Under the pieces are notes generated by a model. The model did no database searches. It was given only the letters and a program-made list of their open reading frames with translations, and was not told the origin of the DNA. From positions 20,275,501 to 20,339,500 of the forward strand of contig CM076140.1 of NCBI GenBank assembly GCA_038025085.1: 64,000 bases of DNA, given 5' to 3'. A program made the position numbers and the translations under genes. Each line of letters opens with the position of its first letter. Within the stretch, counting starts at the first letter, position 1. The DNA is from Tetragonia tetragonoides (lineage: Eukaryota; Streptophyta; Magnoliopsida; Caryophyllales; Aizoaceae). This document shows positions 49,362 to 61,351 of this stretch, piece by piece.

Positions 49362-51525
49362 GGGGGTCTTAAGTAAGAAGTAAAAGGAAAAGTCTTTGTA
49401 AGGGTTTTTAGAGAGAAGTGAGAGCTTCTCTCTCTACCTCTCTAAAAACCCTAAAGCCCTCTTTTGAGCTCAGCCGCCATCCACCTAAAAAGAAAAAAAA
49501 ACCCTAAATCAATTTCAGCAAGGCTTAGCTGCCAGTCTTGCCACCCTTTAGAGATTCTTATGCTAGGCGCAGACGCCATTCATCCTAGAGTTCGAGTTCA
49601 TAGATATGGAAAATAGTTGTTGGTGTGCTTTGTACTTAGGGGTCACACGCAATCGTGAGGGGCAGTCCTACGGCCCTTAAAAAGGTCCTAAATAAGGTCG
49701 AGGACTATCTTAGAGTAGGCCGTTCCCTATTCGAACCTACCCTTCCACCCCCAACTCTGGGTTGACGGTGGACACGGTCACAGTGATAGTCAGTTTCTAG
49801 TGGCTTGATAGAATTCCACACCTATGCACAATTCGACCAACTGTTCGACCTTTTCGGGGAGTTGGTAGTGTTTTTCGATGCGTGGTTCAATTTGACTATC
49901 ACGTTGACAACCTTGCTATTCGACAAGGTCTTTTGCACGTTGAATTGGGATCGCGAATACCTTTACTGTAACGAGGAGGGTGCGAGGGAAGTGTGAATAC
50001 TAATAATTCAGAAAAGGACATTCATTATTCATTCGGAAAAGTACAATCGGGGGGATTTAATGGAGTCTGATACACTACATTACGTTTAATCTACTCCTAA
50101 AACTACACTACACTAGAGACGACATTACTCTACTCCTAACTAAGGAAACACATCTTTGCGTTGAGACTCGGTCTGTCTTCTTTCATTGCTTGGCCGTCCA
50201 TATTTATAGGTAAATGGGTCTTCAATTAAACTTCCTCTTGCCGCCAGAGTCTTGGTAACTTCCACGTCTTTTACTGCAACTTCCACAATCTACATATTGC
50301 ATGCCACTACCAATTTCTTTGCATGTCATCAAGCCTTTATTTCATGACACCTCATTCTTGTCTCCTTATCATGGGTGGATTGTTATATTATGGGTGGATA
50401 GTTATAACTTCCCAAAACTAAATGAAGTTACTTGCTGACCCATGTCTTTCTTCGTAGTGCAGGTGGGCAAAGACTAAGTCTCATGGTCAACTAAACTCAT
50501 TTAATTCAGTAAGAAGTAATTTCTTGCTAACTTATTCGTACATATAATGGTACTAATATAATTCGTACATAATAACACTATATGCAACAATAATTTCGGT
50601 TTATATACTTTATAGTATAATTTCGGGCATACCTTTATATAAACCACCCATAAACATGATATTCGTAATGTCATAATTATTGTTACCAATTTCGAATGCC
50701 AAAGTTTATATTTAACCCATACTATAAATATTAATTCGGAATAATTATTTGATTATAATTGTTTAAAGCCATGATAATATAACTAGTATAATATTTTCTA
50801 CTCGGGTTATCGGTCTATTAGAAATATCCCGGTAATTTATTTCGAGTGTAACACTAGCTATGTCGAGTTTTCCTCTCGATCTGACCGGGTTTCGATTAGC
50901 TTTCAGTTGTAGATCTGTTATTCTTTTGTTGCCTATTGCCTTGCTGTTTGTCCCCAAGCCGTTAAATCATGGGCTTGCTTTGTTTTAACGGTCGACGTGT
51001 GTGAACGATGGTGTTGTGGTCGCCAGTGGGTGAGCGGTGGTGTTGTCGTTGGTTGATGAGCAGTGGTGTTGCCATTGGTGGTGTTGTCGTCAGTTTATGT
51101 GCGGCGGTGTTGCCATTGGTGGTGTTGTCATTTGCTCACTCATGGCTGCCTTGTGTTGCCCGTCACCGTTGGTGGGTGAAACACAGTGGCAAGTTGAAGG
51201 AGAAGAATTAGAAGAAGAAGAAGATAATGAAGTTTTAGCTACCCTGTTTTGAGGTTGATTATTGATTGTTTTTGTTTGTTATGTTGTTACTGTTCTTAGA
51301 GTCATTGTACTCATGACCTAAAATGGTCGGTTGTCTTGCCTTTTCAAAAAAAAAAAAGAAAAGGGAAAGTCTTTTCTCTTTTTTTTTTTTTTTTTTTTAT
51401 TTACTTTTCGGTGGAGCTCACTGAGATATGGGAAGGAGAGAGAAAAGGAAAAAAAGAGAAGAAAAGAAAAATAAATAAAACAAAAAAAGGCAGAGGGAAG
51501 GTCTTACGTAGAAGTAACAGGTTTT
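49362..51525. other. Unassigned region with leader-like hairpin
   Basis: GGGTTTTTAGAGAG (49402-49415) pairs perfectly with 49438-49451 around a 22-base loop, followed by AAACCCTAAA-type leader sequence. Block 49600-50000 is more GC-rich and holds a 63-aa frame (49805-49996, FDQLFDLFGELVVFFDAW) of unknown nature. Block 51000-51240 is a degenerate GGTGTTGC/GTTGTC minisatellite. No gene could be supported; it may be part of an unrecognised retroelement. Confidence 0.35.
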
Positions 51526-52651
51526 CAAGGACCTAAACTTTGAGTTTTTGAAGGTTCAAGGACCTGAACTATTTTTTGGAGGTCTAAGGACCTCATTGTA
51601 CTTTTCCGGTAAAGAAAAAGTAACGTGGGTTTGAAAATATCTGTCAGCAATTAAAATAATAAAGCTTAACTTAGACTATCCCATCTACCCTTTCCTTGTT
51701 TCACTATTTTTTTTTCCTCCAACTGATTCACTTAAATTACACGTGATAAGCACGTGACTCACCATCGCTGCTCTCCCTCCATTTCCTTCACTTAAAATAC
51801 ACCTGAGAAGCACGTCACCCCCAAAAAAATTTGCCCGTTAAAAAATAGTCGTTTCACATCCCCTTATAAAAGCAGTCACAATTTACTGATTTTGGCTGTT
51901 AAACACAATTTTTTTTTACTGATTTTTAGCTAGCCACAATTTTTAGGTACAACCTAACTAAGAAATTTCTAGGAACAAAACTCTTTAAAACCTAACTAAG
52001 AAATTACGAACAACAGTACAAAACAATAATTTCAACATATCAAACAATTAAAGTAATCAAGCGTAAAAAAAAATATAAATAAATAAAAACCTTTTTTCAT
52101 AAATGATCAGTAAACCTAAATCACAACATCACCAAAAAAAAAACAAATTTACATGATCAGTTAAAATAAAACGAAACAGATTTATGGCATGCAACAAAGA
52201 GAATTTTCCATAAATGAACTTACATGGTCAAAGGCAGCAATCATTCTTGTCCTTCTTCTTTCTTCTTTGTTTGACTGATGATAATTTGTGAGCTTAGGGT
52301 GATATGGGAGTTGTGATCAAAATGAAAGAGTGAATGGGTTTTAGGAGTGGAAGGGTAACAATTGAAACCCTTTAGGTGTAACAATTAGTAGGGGTACATC
52401 GGTAATTTTTTAGGGGTATAGTAGAGGGCAAGCTGTCCAATTAAAAAGGAGGGAATTTTGGGGGGTATTTTTGGGATAAAAAAAGAATTGGGGCTGGTAA
52501 ATGTCTTTTTTTATTTTTTTTATTGTCTTTTCGGTGCCAACTCATAACTTCAGGTCATGCTCCACTACAAAGTGATGTCATAGGTCCTTAGACCTCCAAA
52601 AAAAATAGTTCAGGTCATTGGACCTTTAAAAAGTCATAGTTGAAATCCTTG
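51526..52651. mobile_element. Foldback TIR element, CAAGGACC family
   Basis: The left end CAAGGACCTAAACT...GGAGGTCTAAGGACCT is matched, inverted, at the right end over about 85 bases (AGGTCCTTAGACCTCC... to ATCCTTG). The centre is AT-rich and non-coding. Flanking 9-mers match at only 6 positions, so a Mutator-like origin is likely but unproven. Confidence 0.55.
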
Positions 52652-53057
52652 GAGAGTTGTTTATTTGTCTTACGTAATAAGTAAAAAGGGGAAACACGTT
52701 CAATTTTTTTTTTTACTTTTCGGTGGGTCCCCCAAGAAAGAGAGAATCACAATTTTTTTTTGTTTTTTTTTTCTTATTTGTTTTTTCTTTTTGTCTCTTC
52801 TTTGTTGTGGGTTTGGTTTGGAAAATTAGTAGACAAAATACATGGGTTAGAAGTGTCCACATGTCACATGAAAGTGATCCATATTTAACATTAAAGTGAC
52901 CCAAGTTTAAAATATCCAAAGAGACACACTTTTCATTTTCTAACTCTTTTATAAAATAAAAACTAATAATATGATAATAAGAATAATAACTAAAATAAAA
53001 ATAAAAAGGAGTCAAAATTTAAGCGTCTACAAACAATAGTTGATAGTATACTGACAC
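52652..53057. other. No gene; A/T-rich
   Basis: Contains T-rich runs and CTTTTCGGTGGGTCC, which also occurs in variant form at about 51403. A 100-aa minus frame here is low-complexity Lys/Thr and not credible. Confidence 0.5.
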
Positions 53058-55180
53058 TGTAATACCCCGACTATTTTCAGTATTTTTCTGAAAAAGATTT
53101 ATTATTATATGTGCTATTTATTGGACTTATTTATGCATTTACTGATTAGATATATAATTATGTGTATGGTTTTGTTTTAGAAAAGAGTCGGTTGTTATTA
53201 GAACCGTTCCACCGCCTCACCTCTTTATTTCTACCCCAGTTTCTTTTTCCCTAACCTTCATTCTTTCTCTTTGCCTTGCTCTCTGCCTCCCACGAACCCA
53301 TCACCACAACACCACAAGTCCACAACACCACGGTTCTTCACCATCACCACCATTTTTGCTACTTTCTCTCTCTTCTCCAAACTTTACTGCTCCTGCTACC
53401 ACTCAACTGTTGAATTTGCCTATTCTCTCTCCTCTGTTTCGTGAGTGGTGCATGAGGCATGCGCCTCTGTTTCTTCTGCTGTTCGTGTATCTGCTGGCCA
53501 CGGTTGTGGTTGTTTGCTGCCGGAGAACGTCATCGCCGCCACTGATCGCCGCCTAAGTCCGTCGGTTGTGCTCAGATCACGGATCTGTAACCACTGAACC
53601 CTAAACCTTGATTTTGAGACTTTCAATTCTGTTTTGGGGTTTTTGATTTATGAATTGTGAGTACTTGTTGTTATACATGTTCTTATTGAAGGGCTATTGA
53701 TATTTGATGCTTAATTGAATTGGGTCTTCAGTTTAAGGTAACCCTTTCTATTGCTTGGAGTTGGATGTTATTTTCCCCTTTTATGTGTGAATTGGATGCT
53801 TAGTATGTGAATATTATGTGCTGAATTATGTTTTGAAATTGCTATTATATGAAGCTAATTGTAAGTGAATGGTTTATTTGCTTAGAATGATATGTTCTTT
53901 TGTAACATGACTGAATACGTGAATTAGTAGCTACACTTGCTGTGTACTTAGCAGTGTTAGCTAGCATAGTGATTAATGGGTTTGGCAGTACTAGACTACT
54001 AGTAAATGGGTTTGATGTCAGGTTATGGATAGCTAAGAAGGGCTTGTGTGTGAGATTAAAATGGGTGATTAGTTGACCATAATTAGAGGCGAGACCTCGA
54101 GTAAGATTGAGAACTAACCCGAGTTCATTTTATTCTTTTGGGAACCCGTGCTATGTTGTGAACTTATCGATATTGACTCAGAATGGGTAATGGAATTGCA
54201 ATGAGTTTATGAATGTGAGACTTTGCTATATGATATTGGTATTGAGGCTCAGACGTTGTTAGTTCTTTAGCTCTTGACATGTGGGTGAGTAGCCTAAGAT
54301 ATTGATTCTTAGGTAATGAACAGTATTTTATGAAATGGTTACATGGTTATGAGAATTGGTCCGAGAGTGGACTTTTGAGAGCCTGCGGGCTATATGTTAT
54401 GTGTTACAAGGGCCTTGAGAATGGCTTTGCATCTGCGGGTTTTTCCGCCAGTTCACTTCCCACATTGTCGAGGCTAGGAGCTAGTAACTGAGAGCAATGG
54501 CACTTTCGTTGGGTTTTGAGCTAGTATGACGAACTTATGGGATAATACTCATAAAGCCTAAGGTCTATGATATGTGAAGGTCTTATGACCTGAGTTGAAA
54601 ACTCGTTGTTTTAGCTCATTAATATATATTGACTCATGATTATATGTTTCGATAGAATGTTTGGTTACTCAGCAAAAGCTGATTGGTTGCTTTCTGTGTA
54701 ACGTGTGTGTGCGTCCATTTTTCTTCAATGGTGGGCCTATGATGAACATATGCGATATTTGATTGCATGGGTGAGTAGATTAGAGTATGTTTTACAGGTT
54801 GTTCGATTATGAAGAACTCCTTTGATGGATCAGTCGATTCGAGTTGACCAGAAGAAAGATTAGTATTGTCCGTTGTGATTATACTTTCTAATTCACTCAG
54901 TTGTAATTTGTAAAGCATTAAAGTTTGTTGGTTGTTATCGTGTTTTGTAAGGTTTGCCTTGCACTCACTCTATGAGTGAGTGTGGCAGTGATGCTCCGGA
55001 TTTGTTAGAAGTCTTCCGCTGTAAATGTTGGCTTTGTTGTATTTTTCTGTTTTAGCAGGTTATTAAATAAGTTTGATAACTTGGGATGTCTATTTACAAA
55101 GGAAACTCTGTCTAATTTTCGGCGTGAGTTTATTTTATTTTTTTTATCTATTTATTATTTAGAAAATCCGAGGTGTTACA
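53058..55180 (+). mobile_element. Solo LTR, family D
   Basis: Runs from TGTAATACCCCGACT to GAGGTGTTACA, 2,123 bp, flanked by GACAC on the left and GATAC on the right (4 of 5). No internal sequence follows. The related copy at 37943-39791 (inverted) matches most of it. The GTTTTACAG|GTTG acceptor-like site near 54796 parallels other LTRs of this type. Formed presumably by LTR-LTR recombination. Confidence 0.85.
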
Positions 55181-56345
55181 GATACATATTTCACAAAAAG
55201 CCCTAATAAATGCTACTTATCCTAAACCCTTAGGGCACGTAATAGAAAAACCCGAATATGAAACGTAGTTATATCGCTGCCTCGAACCCACAACCTCAAC
55301 AATATAAAAAGGCGCACAAATCACGCGGCCTACCTTCTCTCGTCATTGGACCTCACCTCATGCGACAAGGCGCTCAACAAATACTCTCTGAGTTAGAGAG
55401 AGAGACCTTCTTCAGCAAATACATTTGTATAGTTGCTGCACCTCCAATCACCATCTATATCAGAGAAAAAGCGATCAAAATGTAACGGATCTTTCGTGTT
55501 CACGAGAGATCACGTAGCCGATAAGCCAACAAATTGAGGTTCGTATTATTTGTGTCCAACTGATTTTGCCTTTCAATTATTTGATAAATTAATCGGTGAG
55601 ATTTGATATTATAAATTGGTACATGTATTTCTTGAGCGATGTCTTTACTCTGCTGTTTATTTATTTTTGTTGTTGTTCTCTATATTTTATTTATGAGTTT
55701 GAGTATGAATCAATATTATTGCATATAAGAAAATTTGGGGGTAATATATGAATGAATTCCTAAAGGCTAAGGCTTTAAAAGAATAATACTTGTCTCTATA
55801 TTTTAATTATCTTTGCATTATAATACTAATTAATATTTAGTGTTTGAGAAAGTAGCATGTTCATTTTCTGAATTTTTGATGGTAGGTTTGCTTGTTTACC
55901 TGGCTGCCCTTTTTTGTGGGTTTTAGAAGTAGTTTTGTTAAATGTTAAGGTATACTCAAGGAATTTGTTTTTTTGTTCTATTTTTATGTGGTACTAGTAA
56001 TTGTTGTAGAGGTTTGTTTATTTAATTTTAGTTTGAACCCCTTGAATTAAATGATTACTTCAAATATTTAGTTACTTATGGAATGGAGGAGTATGATTTG
56101 TGTACATTTGATATTGTATTTCAATTTGATAAATTATTAAAAGTCAGGTCTTTATTCTGCTCTTTTCTAGTGATATGATATCTTTTAGACTTACATCGCC
56201 CTACTTAGTGCAAAACTAGTTTATTGGAATGATAATTGATTGATTTTCGAGTAATTGAAGCTTTAAAATTTATGGGAATAGTAATTGCTTGCTTGATTGA
56301 TTATTTCAATACTAATATACTTGAAATAATGCCATAATAAATTAG
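55181..56345. other. Possible leader and intron before the SYF1-like exon
   Basis: A 75-aa frame (55258-55485) has no recognisable domain. The remainder is T-rich with intron-like composition and ends in AATTAG at 56345, a plausible splice acceptor. Confidence 0.35.
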
Positions 56346-56747
56346 GATTACGACGATCCTTTGGAAGCTGCTGAAATCTTTGGACTTCTAGATAACAGGA
56401 AGATGTACGAAAACACAATAGTAAAAGGTGGTTACTCGGATGAAAAAGTGAAGACTCTTTGCTTGAAATATGCAGAGCTTGAGAAGAGCCAACAACAAAT
56501 TCGTCGTGCTCGTGCTATTTTCAAACGCGTTGTTCAACTTAATGACCATGTCGATCCTGATTTCGGGGGCCAATGGCTCGAGTTTGAACAGAAGCATGGG
56601 AATATAAGTAAAGTGAGAGAAATGTTGCGTTTGAAGTGACGCATAGAACTATTCCATGAGCTTGAACAACAAGAAGAAACATCTAGGATGAATCCCACCG
56701 AGAGCGGGGTTTTAGGAGGTCTAGACTCTGAAAAGGGCATGCTTTGA
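56346..56747 (+). pseudogene. SYF1: SYF1-like pre-mRNA-splicing factor fragment
   Basis: SYF1 (XAB2 in animals) is a HAT-repeat scaffold of the NineTeen-associated spliceosome complex. Read from an AG acceptor, the frame begins DYDDPLEAAEIFGLLD. It follows the C-terminal HAT repeats of SYF1: KMYENTIVKGGYSDEKVKTL, CLKYAELEKSQQQIRRARAI, then a WLEFEQKHGN...REMLRLK block matching W-x-EFE-x-HGN...REMLRIK. A TGA at 56637, where CGA would fit, ends the first part. The frame continues 35 codons (RIELFHELEQQEE...) to a second stop at 56745, which I cannot align to SYF1. The N-terminal 600 or so residues are absent nearby, so it is most likely a degenerate gene fragment. Expression cannot be judged. 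Confidence 0.65.
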
Positions 56748-56913
56748 CCTCTTGGTTGGTTATCGTAGACTTTTGAGGCATCTGTTTGTCATGTTATGGT
56801 TACTTTGGTACTTTTAGTAAGTATTTTGGGTTGGACAGTGTACATTAAAATAGCTTTCTATGAATATTATTTCTGTAATGACTAAGCTCTATGTCGTGTG
56901 CTATTTAAAAATA

Positions 56914-58196
56914 GGAAAATTCCACTTGGTACCCCTCTAGTTTTGGCTTTTTCATGTGGTACCCAAAATATTTTTCCAAATCCGTGTGGTACCCATCTAT
57001 TTTTACCCGTTTCCAGTCCGTGTCCTTTTTAGTCATTTTCCGTTAGTTTGTGCCGTTAAGTTATGACGTGGCTTTATGTTTATGGTTTTGACGTTTTTTT
57101 TTTTTTTTTTTTTTTTTTTTGGTTTTCATCTTCTTTTATATGACCAAAGTACCCTTGATTTTCACCACCCTCTCTCTCCCTCTCTCTCTCTCCTCAAATT
57201 CCAAACCACCACTACCACCACTCCCTCTCTCTCCTCAGACCACCACCCCTCTCTCTCTCTCCTCAAATCACAAACCACCACCACCACCACCACTCCCTCT
57301 CTCTTCCCAAACCACCACTTAAAATCAAAAGTTGAAGTGGAGGTTGACAGTGGTTGTGGGGTTTCGAAAATTGTGGTGAATTTTATGGAGGTGAAGTAGC
57401 TTATTATTGGTGGAGTTTCGAAGATGGAGAAAGATGGCCGGTGGAGGCTTGATTTCGAAAATGCAGAGAAAGATGAGTTTGTGGTGGGGGTTTTGAAAAT
57501 GGAGAGAGAGATGGGTTTGTGGTAGGGGTTTTGAAAATAGAGAGAAAGATGGTGGTGACTGGAATTCGTGGGGGTAGGGTTCAAATTCAGGTGGGTGGTG
57601 TTCGGGAGAGTGACGAAGTGGTGATGGTTGTGGAGATTGGGGGTGAAGTTTTGAAAATGGTTGTAGAGATTTGCAGTGGGGGTTTCGAAAATGGAGAGAG
57701 AGAGAGATAGTGGTGGCTGGATTTCGTAGGGGGTGGGGTTCAAATTCAGGTAGGTGCGTGGTGTTTGTGAAGGTGGTTAACTGGTGGTGGTTATGGAGGT
57801 TGGGGGTGGTGGTTATGGAAGTTTTGGTGGTGTCAATTTTGTGAAGATGGTGGTGGGATGGTGGGGTTTTGTGGTGGAGGACGAAATGGAGAGAGAAGGT
57901 GGTGATGTGTATGGTGGATTTAATGGAGAAGGGTGACTTTTGGGATGAAAGGAGGTTGAAGGTGGGTTTGAGGAGAGAGAGAGAGAGAGAGGGGAAGAAG
58001 AAATGTCGTTTCATATACAATTGTTGCGTTTCATTAAGGGTAAATTAGTAATTGCTCCTCCAACTAACGAAAAATGACAGAAAAGGACATGGACGGGTAA
58101 CGGGAGAAAACAAATAGGTACCACACGGATTCGGTAAAATATTTTGGGTACCACATGGAAAAGCCAAAAATAGAGGGGTACCAAGTGAAATTTCCC
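56914..58196. mobile_element. Mutator-like foldback element
   Basis: Terminal inverted repeats of about 130 bases (left GGAAAATTCCACTTGGTACC, right GGTACCAAGTGAAATTTCCC) are flanked by a perfect 9-bp duplication TTAAAAATA (56905-56913 and 58197-58205). Inside, the left half is C/T-rich (CTCTCTCC, CCACCACC) and the right half is G/A-rich with repeats built on GGGGTTTTGAAAATGGAGAG, so the arms can pair well beyond the TIRs. No transposase; the long frames on both strands are products of these repeats. Confidence 0.9.
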
Positions 58197-58549
58197 TTAA
58201 AAATAATTCCAATGTTAAGTTGCCAAAGCTTGACTTTGTTGGATATGTGGAAGTTACCATGGGATTGTTTTTGCGCTTATGTGCACTGTGCAGAGAAAAA
58301 GAACAAGCTTTCACGAATTTGTTGTCTTTTAAAAACGGTACCTACTTCTGATAAAATAGAAATAAAAAGAGGAACATGTACTAGCAATTGCATATGTCAC
58401 AATAGCAGTCTTGCATTACCTTGTTTATCTTATTTTGTGCATACAATTCTGGGAACCATGAAATTCTTTTCCAACTACCACTCTTTGTTGAGAAGCCCAT
58501 ACGAGCAATGAATGCTTGCTTGTGTGTAAGCAATGTAAAGAGTAGAGGA

Positions 58550-59215
58550 GTTAAGTTTATTCTTCATAGAGAGATGGAGGAACTCGTTTCTCTCATGGGT
58601 GTCCTCCACACTACTCCTCGTCCCTAGGGACGATTCTCGGACTTGGATTGGAGACTCCTCTGGAGCTTTCTCTTGTGAGTCCTTCCTCCATCATCTTAGT
58701 CTTCTCTCACAATTTCTACATTTCCCCCTATCCACTTATTTTTGGAAGTCCAAGGTTCCTCTGAAGGTTTGTGCTTTTGTGTGGACTTTGGTACTTGGTA
58801 AGTTGAACACTTGTGACATGGTGCAACAGCGTAGACCGAGTGTCTTCTCCCGAGCATGTGTGTTATGTGTCGTAGGATCCGGAGAATTGTTTGCATCTAT
58901 TTGTGATGTGTAGTTTTGTACGGTCTTTGTGGGATAGACTATTGTGTGGGGAGCCTTTTGTGTGCCCTGCTTCGATTGGTCATTTCCTTCAGTTGCGATT
59001 TTCTGCTATGAGGAGGGGGGAGGAGGGCATGATTTTGTGGCGATGCGCTGGTTTAGCTACTCTCTGGTGCATTTGGCTAGAGGAACTCGAGGGTGTTCTC
59101 CGATGCGGGGAAGAGTAGTGATTTGGCTTGGGAACATATGGTTTATTTGGCCTCCCTTTGGGGAAGGCAGCTGGTGCCTTTAAGGGAGTGTCACTTACAA
59201 TTATTCAACGCCATT
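58550..59215 (+). pseudogene. LINE 3' coding relic (zf-RVT domain)
   Basis: The end of a plant L1-type LINE ORF2 in three frames. REMEELVSLMGVL (about 58568-58610) is followed by DDSRTWIGDSSGAFSCESF, FWKSKVPLKVCAFVWTLVLG and KLNTCDMVQQRRP, which match the reverse-transcriptase zinc-binding domain. After a shift near 58895 come CSFVRSLWDRLL and WRCAGLATLWCIWLE. The Cys/His pattern is only partly kept (ACVLCV, then HLFVMC after the shift). No poly(A) tail was identified. Confidence 0.8.
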
Positions 59216-60014
59216 GGCGTGATTAGTATATACTTTATTTTTGTTCTTTGAGGGTAATTTATCATCACCATTGTATTCTTTCACTATTTGATTAATAAAA
59301 ATTTTCTCAAATCCAAAAAGGTTTATTTTGCATAAAGGGGGGGGGGACTGATGGTACTTTTCTATTTTAGAATGTACATTTTAAGCATAGAAGATATCCA
59401 GGAGTGTTAGGCACTTCCATTAGAAGAGGTGAATGTCATTGCGTTGCGCATTCCAGATGCCTTGATCCAGTAACAGGAAAACCAATGTAGTTTGCTCCAT
59501 CTCTATCTTCATCCACGTTCGTCCACTTGCATGCTCTAAGGTTTCTTTCTTATGCTCTCTATTTACCAAATCATGATCTGTTTTCTGGATTATTACTTTG
59601 AAAATGGCCATTAATTTGACGGGTTGGCTATGGTCATCTTGGCACTAATCTCTTCTCTTCTCAACTTCTTTTTGCCCCTGCTTGACCAGGTCATGCTAAT
59701 GCATGTGAATTCTATTTTGTCAGCTCATCTAGTATCCCCCTTGCTCTAGAGTATACTTTATATTAGGGGTGACTTTCTAAGCATTTAAGTGTGTACTTGA
59801 TTGTAAGTTCATTATTTTGTGAGTGAAAGAAATTTTAATCCAATATTTGCATTTATGTTAAGGAGGTGAACATATCGTTGAAATTGGGACAATTGGATGG
59901 TCATGAATTGTAGGGTTAATTGGATGGTAATGAATTGGATGATTGTTATATTCTTCTTTTTTCTTCTTTTTTCCCACCTTTGCTATTTCATAGTATAGTT
60001 CTGACCTTGATGGA
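59216..60014. other. No gene seen
   Basis: AT-rich sequence with a G run at 59339-59346 and no recognisable frame. Confidence 0.5.
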
Positions 60015-60812
60015 TTAAAAGTAACTTGACATTTGTGTGTTTTTTTTTTTTTTTTTGGCGAAAGGAAATACACATAATATATTACATGATAATGCATTAA
60101 TGCTAAGGCTATCAAAGTAAAAGTTAGAACAATTTGAAAAAGAACACTTAACCTTCTTCCTAAAACTACCTCCTAAAGAGTTACAATCAAAGAGACACTT
60201 GCCTTTGGAATAACTTGGATTCTTGCAAAACCATAACTTATTAGACAAACAACCTTGACTACCTTTATTTCCAAGGGACTCAGGAAATTTAGCCATGTAC
60301 GACCGAGAACGGGTTGATGTAGTGCAAGAGCGGGCAAAAGTGCTGATCTTGTGCTTGATCAGCGGCTTGCAATAAGTAAACCGAGGCTTGGCTCTTGAAG
60401 AAAAGAGGAAATGTTTAACTACATTCTCGCAAATGACACTTGAATCATTCGATGTGAAGGAAAGAGAAGTATCTCCATCAAATAAACACCTTATGGTGAT
60501 TTTATGGACTTCCTTGTCTTTCTCCATCACAACCTCCTCATTGATGATCAGATTTTTCACCACAGAGGTAGTAACCTCGTGGGCTTCATTATCAATATCC
60601 ATTAGAGCCTCAGTAGTAATGGACTTGTCCTTCTCCATAATGTTACAAACTGTGTAGTCATCAAGGATAATACAGGGTTGAATGCCCATATCATGGGCAT
60701 CATCCGTAACATTGTTACGGATTTTAAGCGTCATCAATGACAAAGAGGAAGGCTGGTAGAAACTGACGTCTTGCCCTTTAAAAACCTTCTGATACACAGC
60801 ATGAAGAACCAT
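60015..60812 (-). CDS. Hypothetical 265-aa ORF ending in a poly(A) tail
   Basis: An uninterrupted minus-strand frame (MVLHAVYQKVFKGQDVSFYQ...). The middle is rich in Asp, Glu, Ile and Val (about residues 60-115). A Ser/Lys/Cys-rich part follows, with CLSNKLWFCKNPSYSKGKC and a second Cys group. The frame runs into AAGGAAATACACATAATA-type 3' sequence and a 17-base A run (T run 60040-60056 on +) preceded by TTTCGCC, the usual end of plant LINE transcripts. It is thus probably the 3' part of a retroposed transcript or LINE, and the last 12 or so residues (KKKKKNTQ...) are tail-derived. I recognise no domain and cannot tell whether it is translated. Confidence 0.35.
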   Translation of the reverse strand: MVLHAVYQKVFKGQDVSFYQPSSLSLMTLKIRNNVTDDAHDMGIQPCIILDDYTVCNIMEKDKSITTEALMDIDNEAHEVTTSVVKNLIINEEVVMEKDKEVHKITIRCLFDGDTSLSFTSNDSSVICENVVKHFLFSSRAKPRFTYCKPLIKHKISTFARSCTTSTRSRSYMAKFPESLGNKGSQGCLSNKLWFCKNPSYSKGKCLFDCNSLGGSFRKKVKCSFSNCSNFYFDSLSINALSCNILCVFPFAKKKKKNTQMSSYF

Positions 60813-61351
60813 AATCCACTTGGCTATGAATACCCTCCAGATTATTAGAAAATTTTGATGGTAGCTTTGGTAATAAGTTTGAAAGCAAGATATTCAATAA
60901 TGGGGTATGTGTACTCCTTTTCAATTATATGTTTATGTTTTGTATCAGTACTTGGATTTCATTTAGCAGGCAAAAGTATCTGGGTTCAGTGTGATTTTGG
61001 GTGGTTTTGAATATTTCTTAGTGAGTAATTATCTGAAATTTTCTTTTTTGTTGAAAATGAATTCATTTTGTTGTGAATTTGAATTTGATTTTTGTTATTT
61101 TTTGGACAGGTTATTTACATCCATCTCAACTGGACCCGAGTTTTGTTTATGACGAATTTCTGTTCTAAAATCTATATAGCCAATTTGTTACCAAATATGG
61201 GCATGAGTGAATGCTTGGAATTTTGGTCTGCCAAGACGCCTATTCAATCAGGTATCTGTAGCGCTGGCTTTACTGTAAATTGTTTACTGCGGTAGTTTCT
61301 GGAACTTTGTGACAGAGAGTTTAGGTGCCTCTAAATTATTGTTGTTGCTGC
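60813..61351. other. Exon-like traces, no assignable gene
   Basis: TTTTTTGGACAG (to 61109) resembles a splice acceptor. The sequence behind it reads GYLHPSQLDPSFVYDEFLF before a stop. I cannot place it in a family. Confidence 0.3.

Noticed and set aside
57162..58020. Minus-strand frames of 193 and 231 aa (His/Thr/Pro/Ser-rich)
   Set aside because: They lie wholly inside a TIR element and arise from CCACCA/CTCTC repeats lacking stops; no domain.
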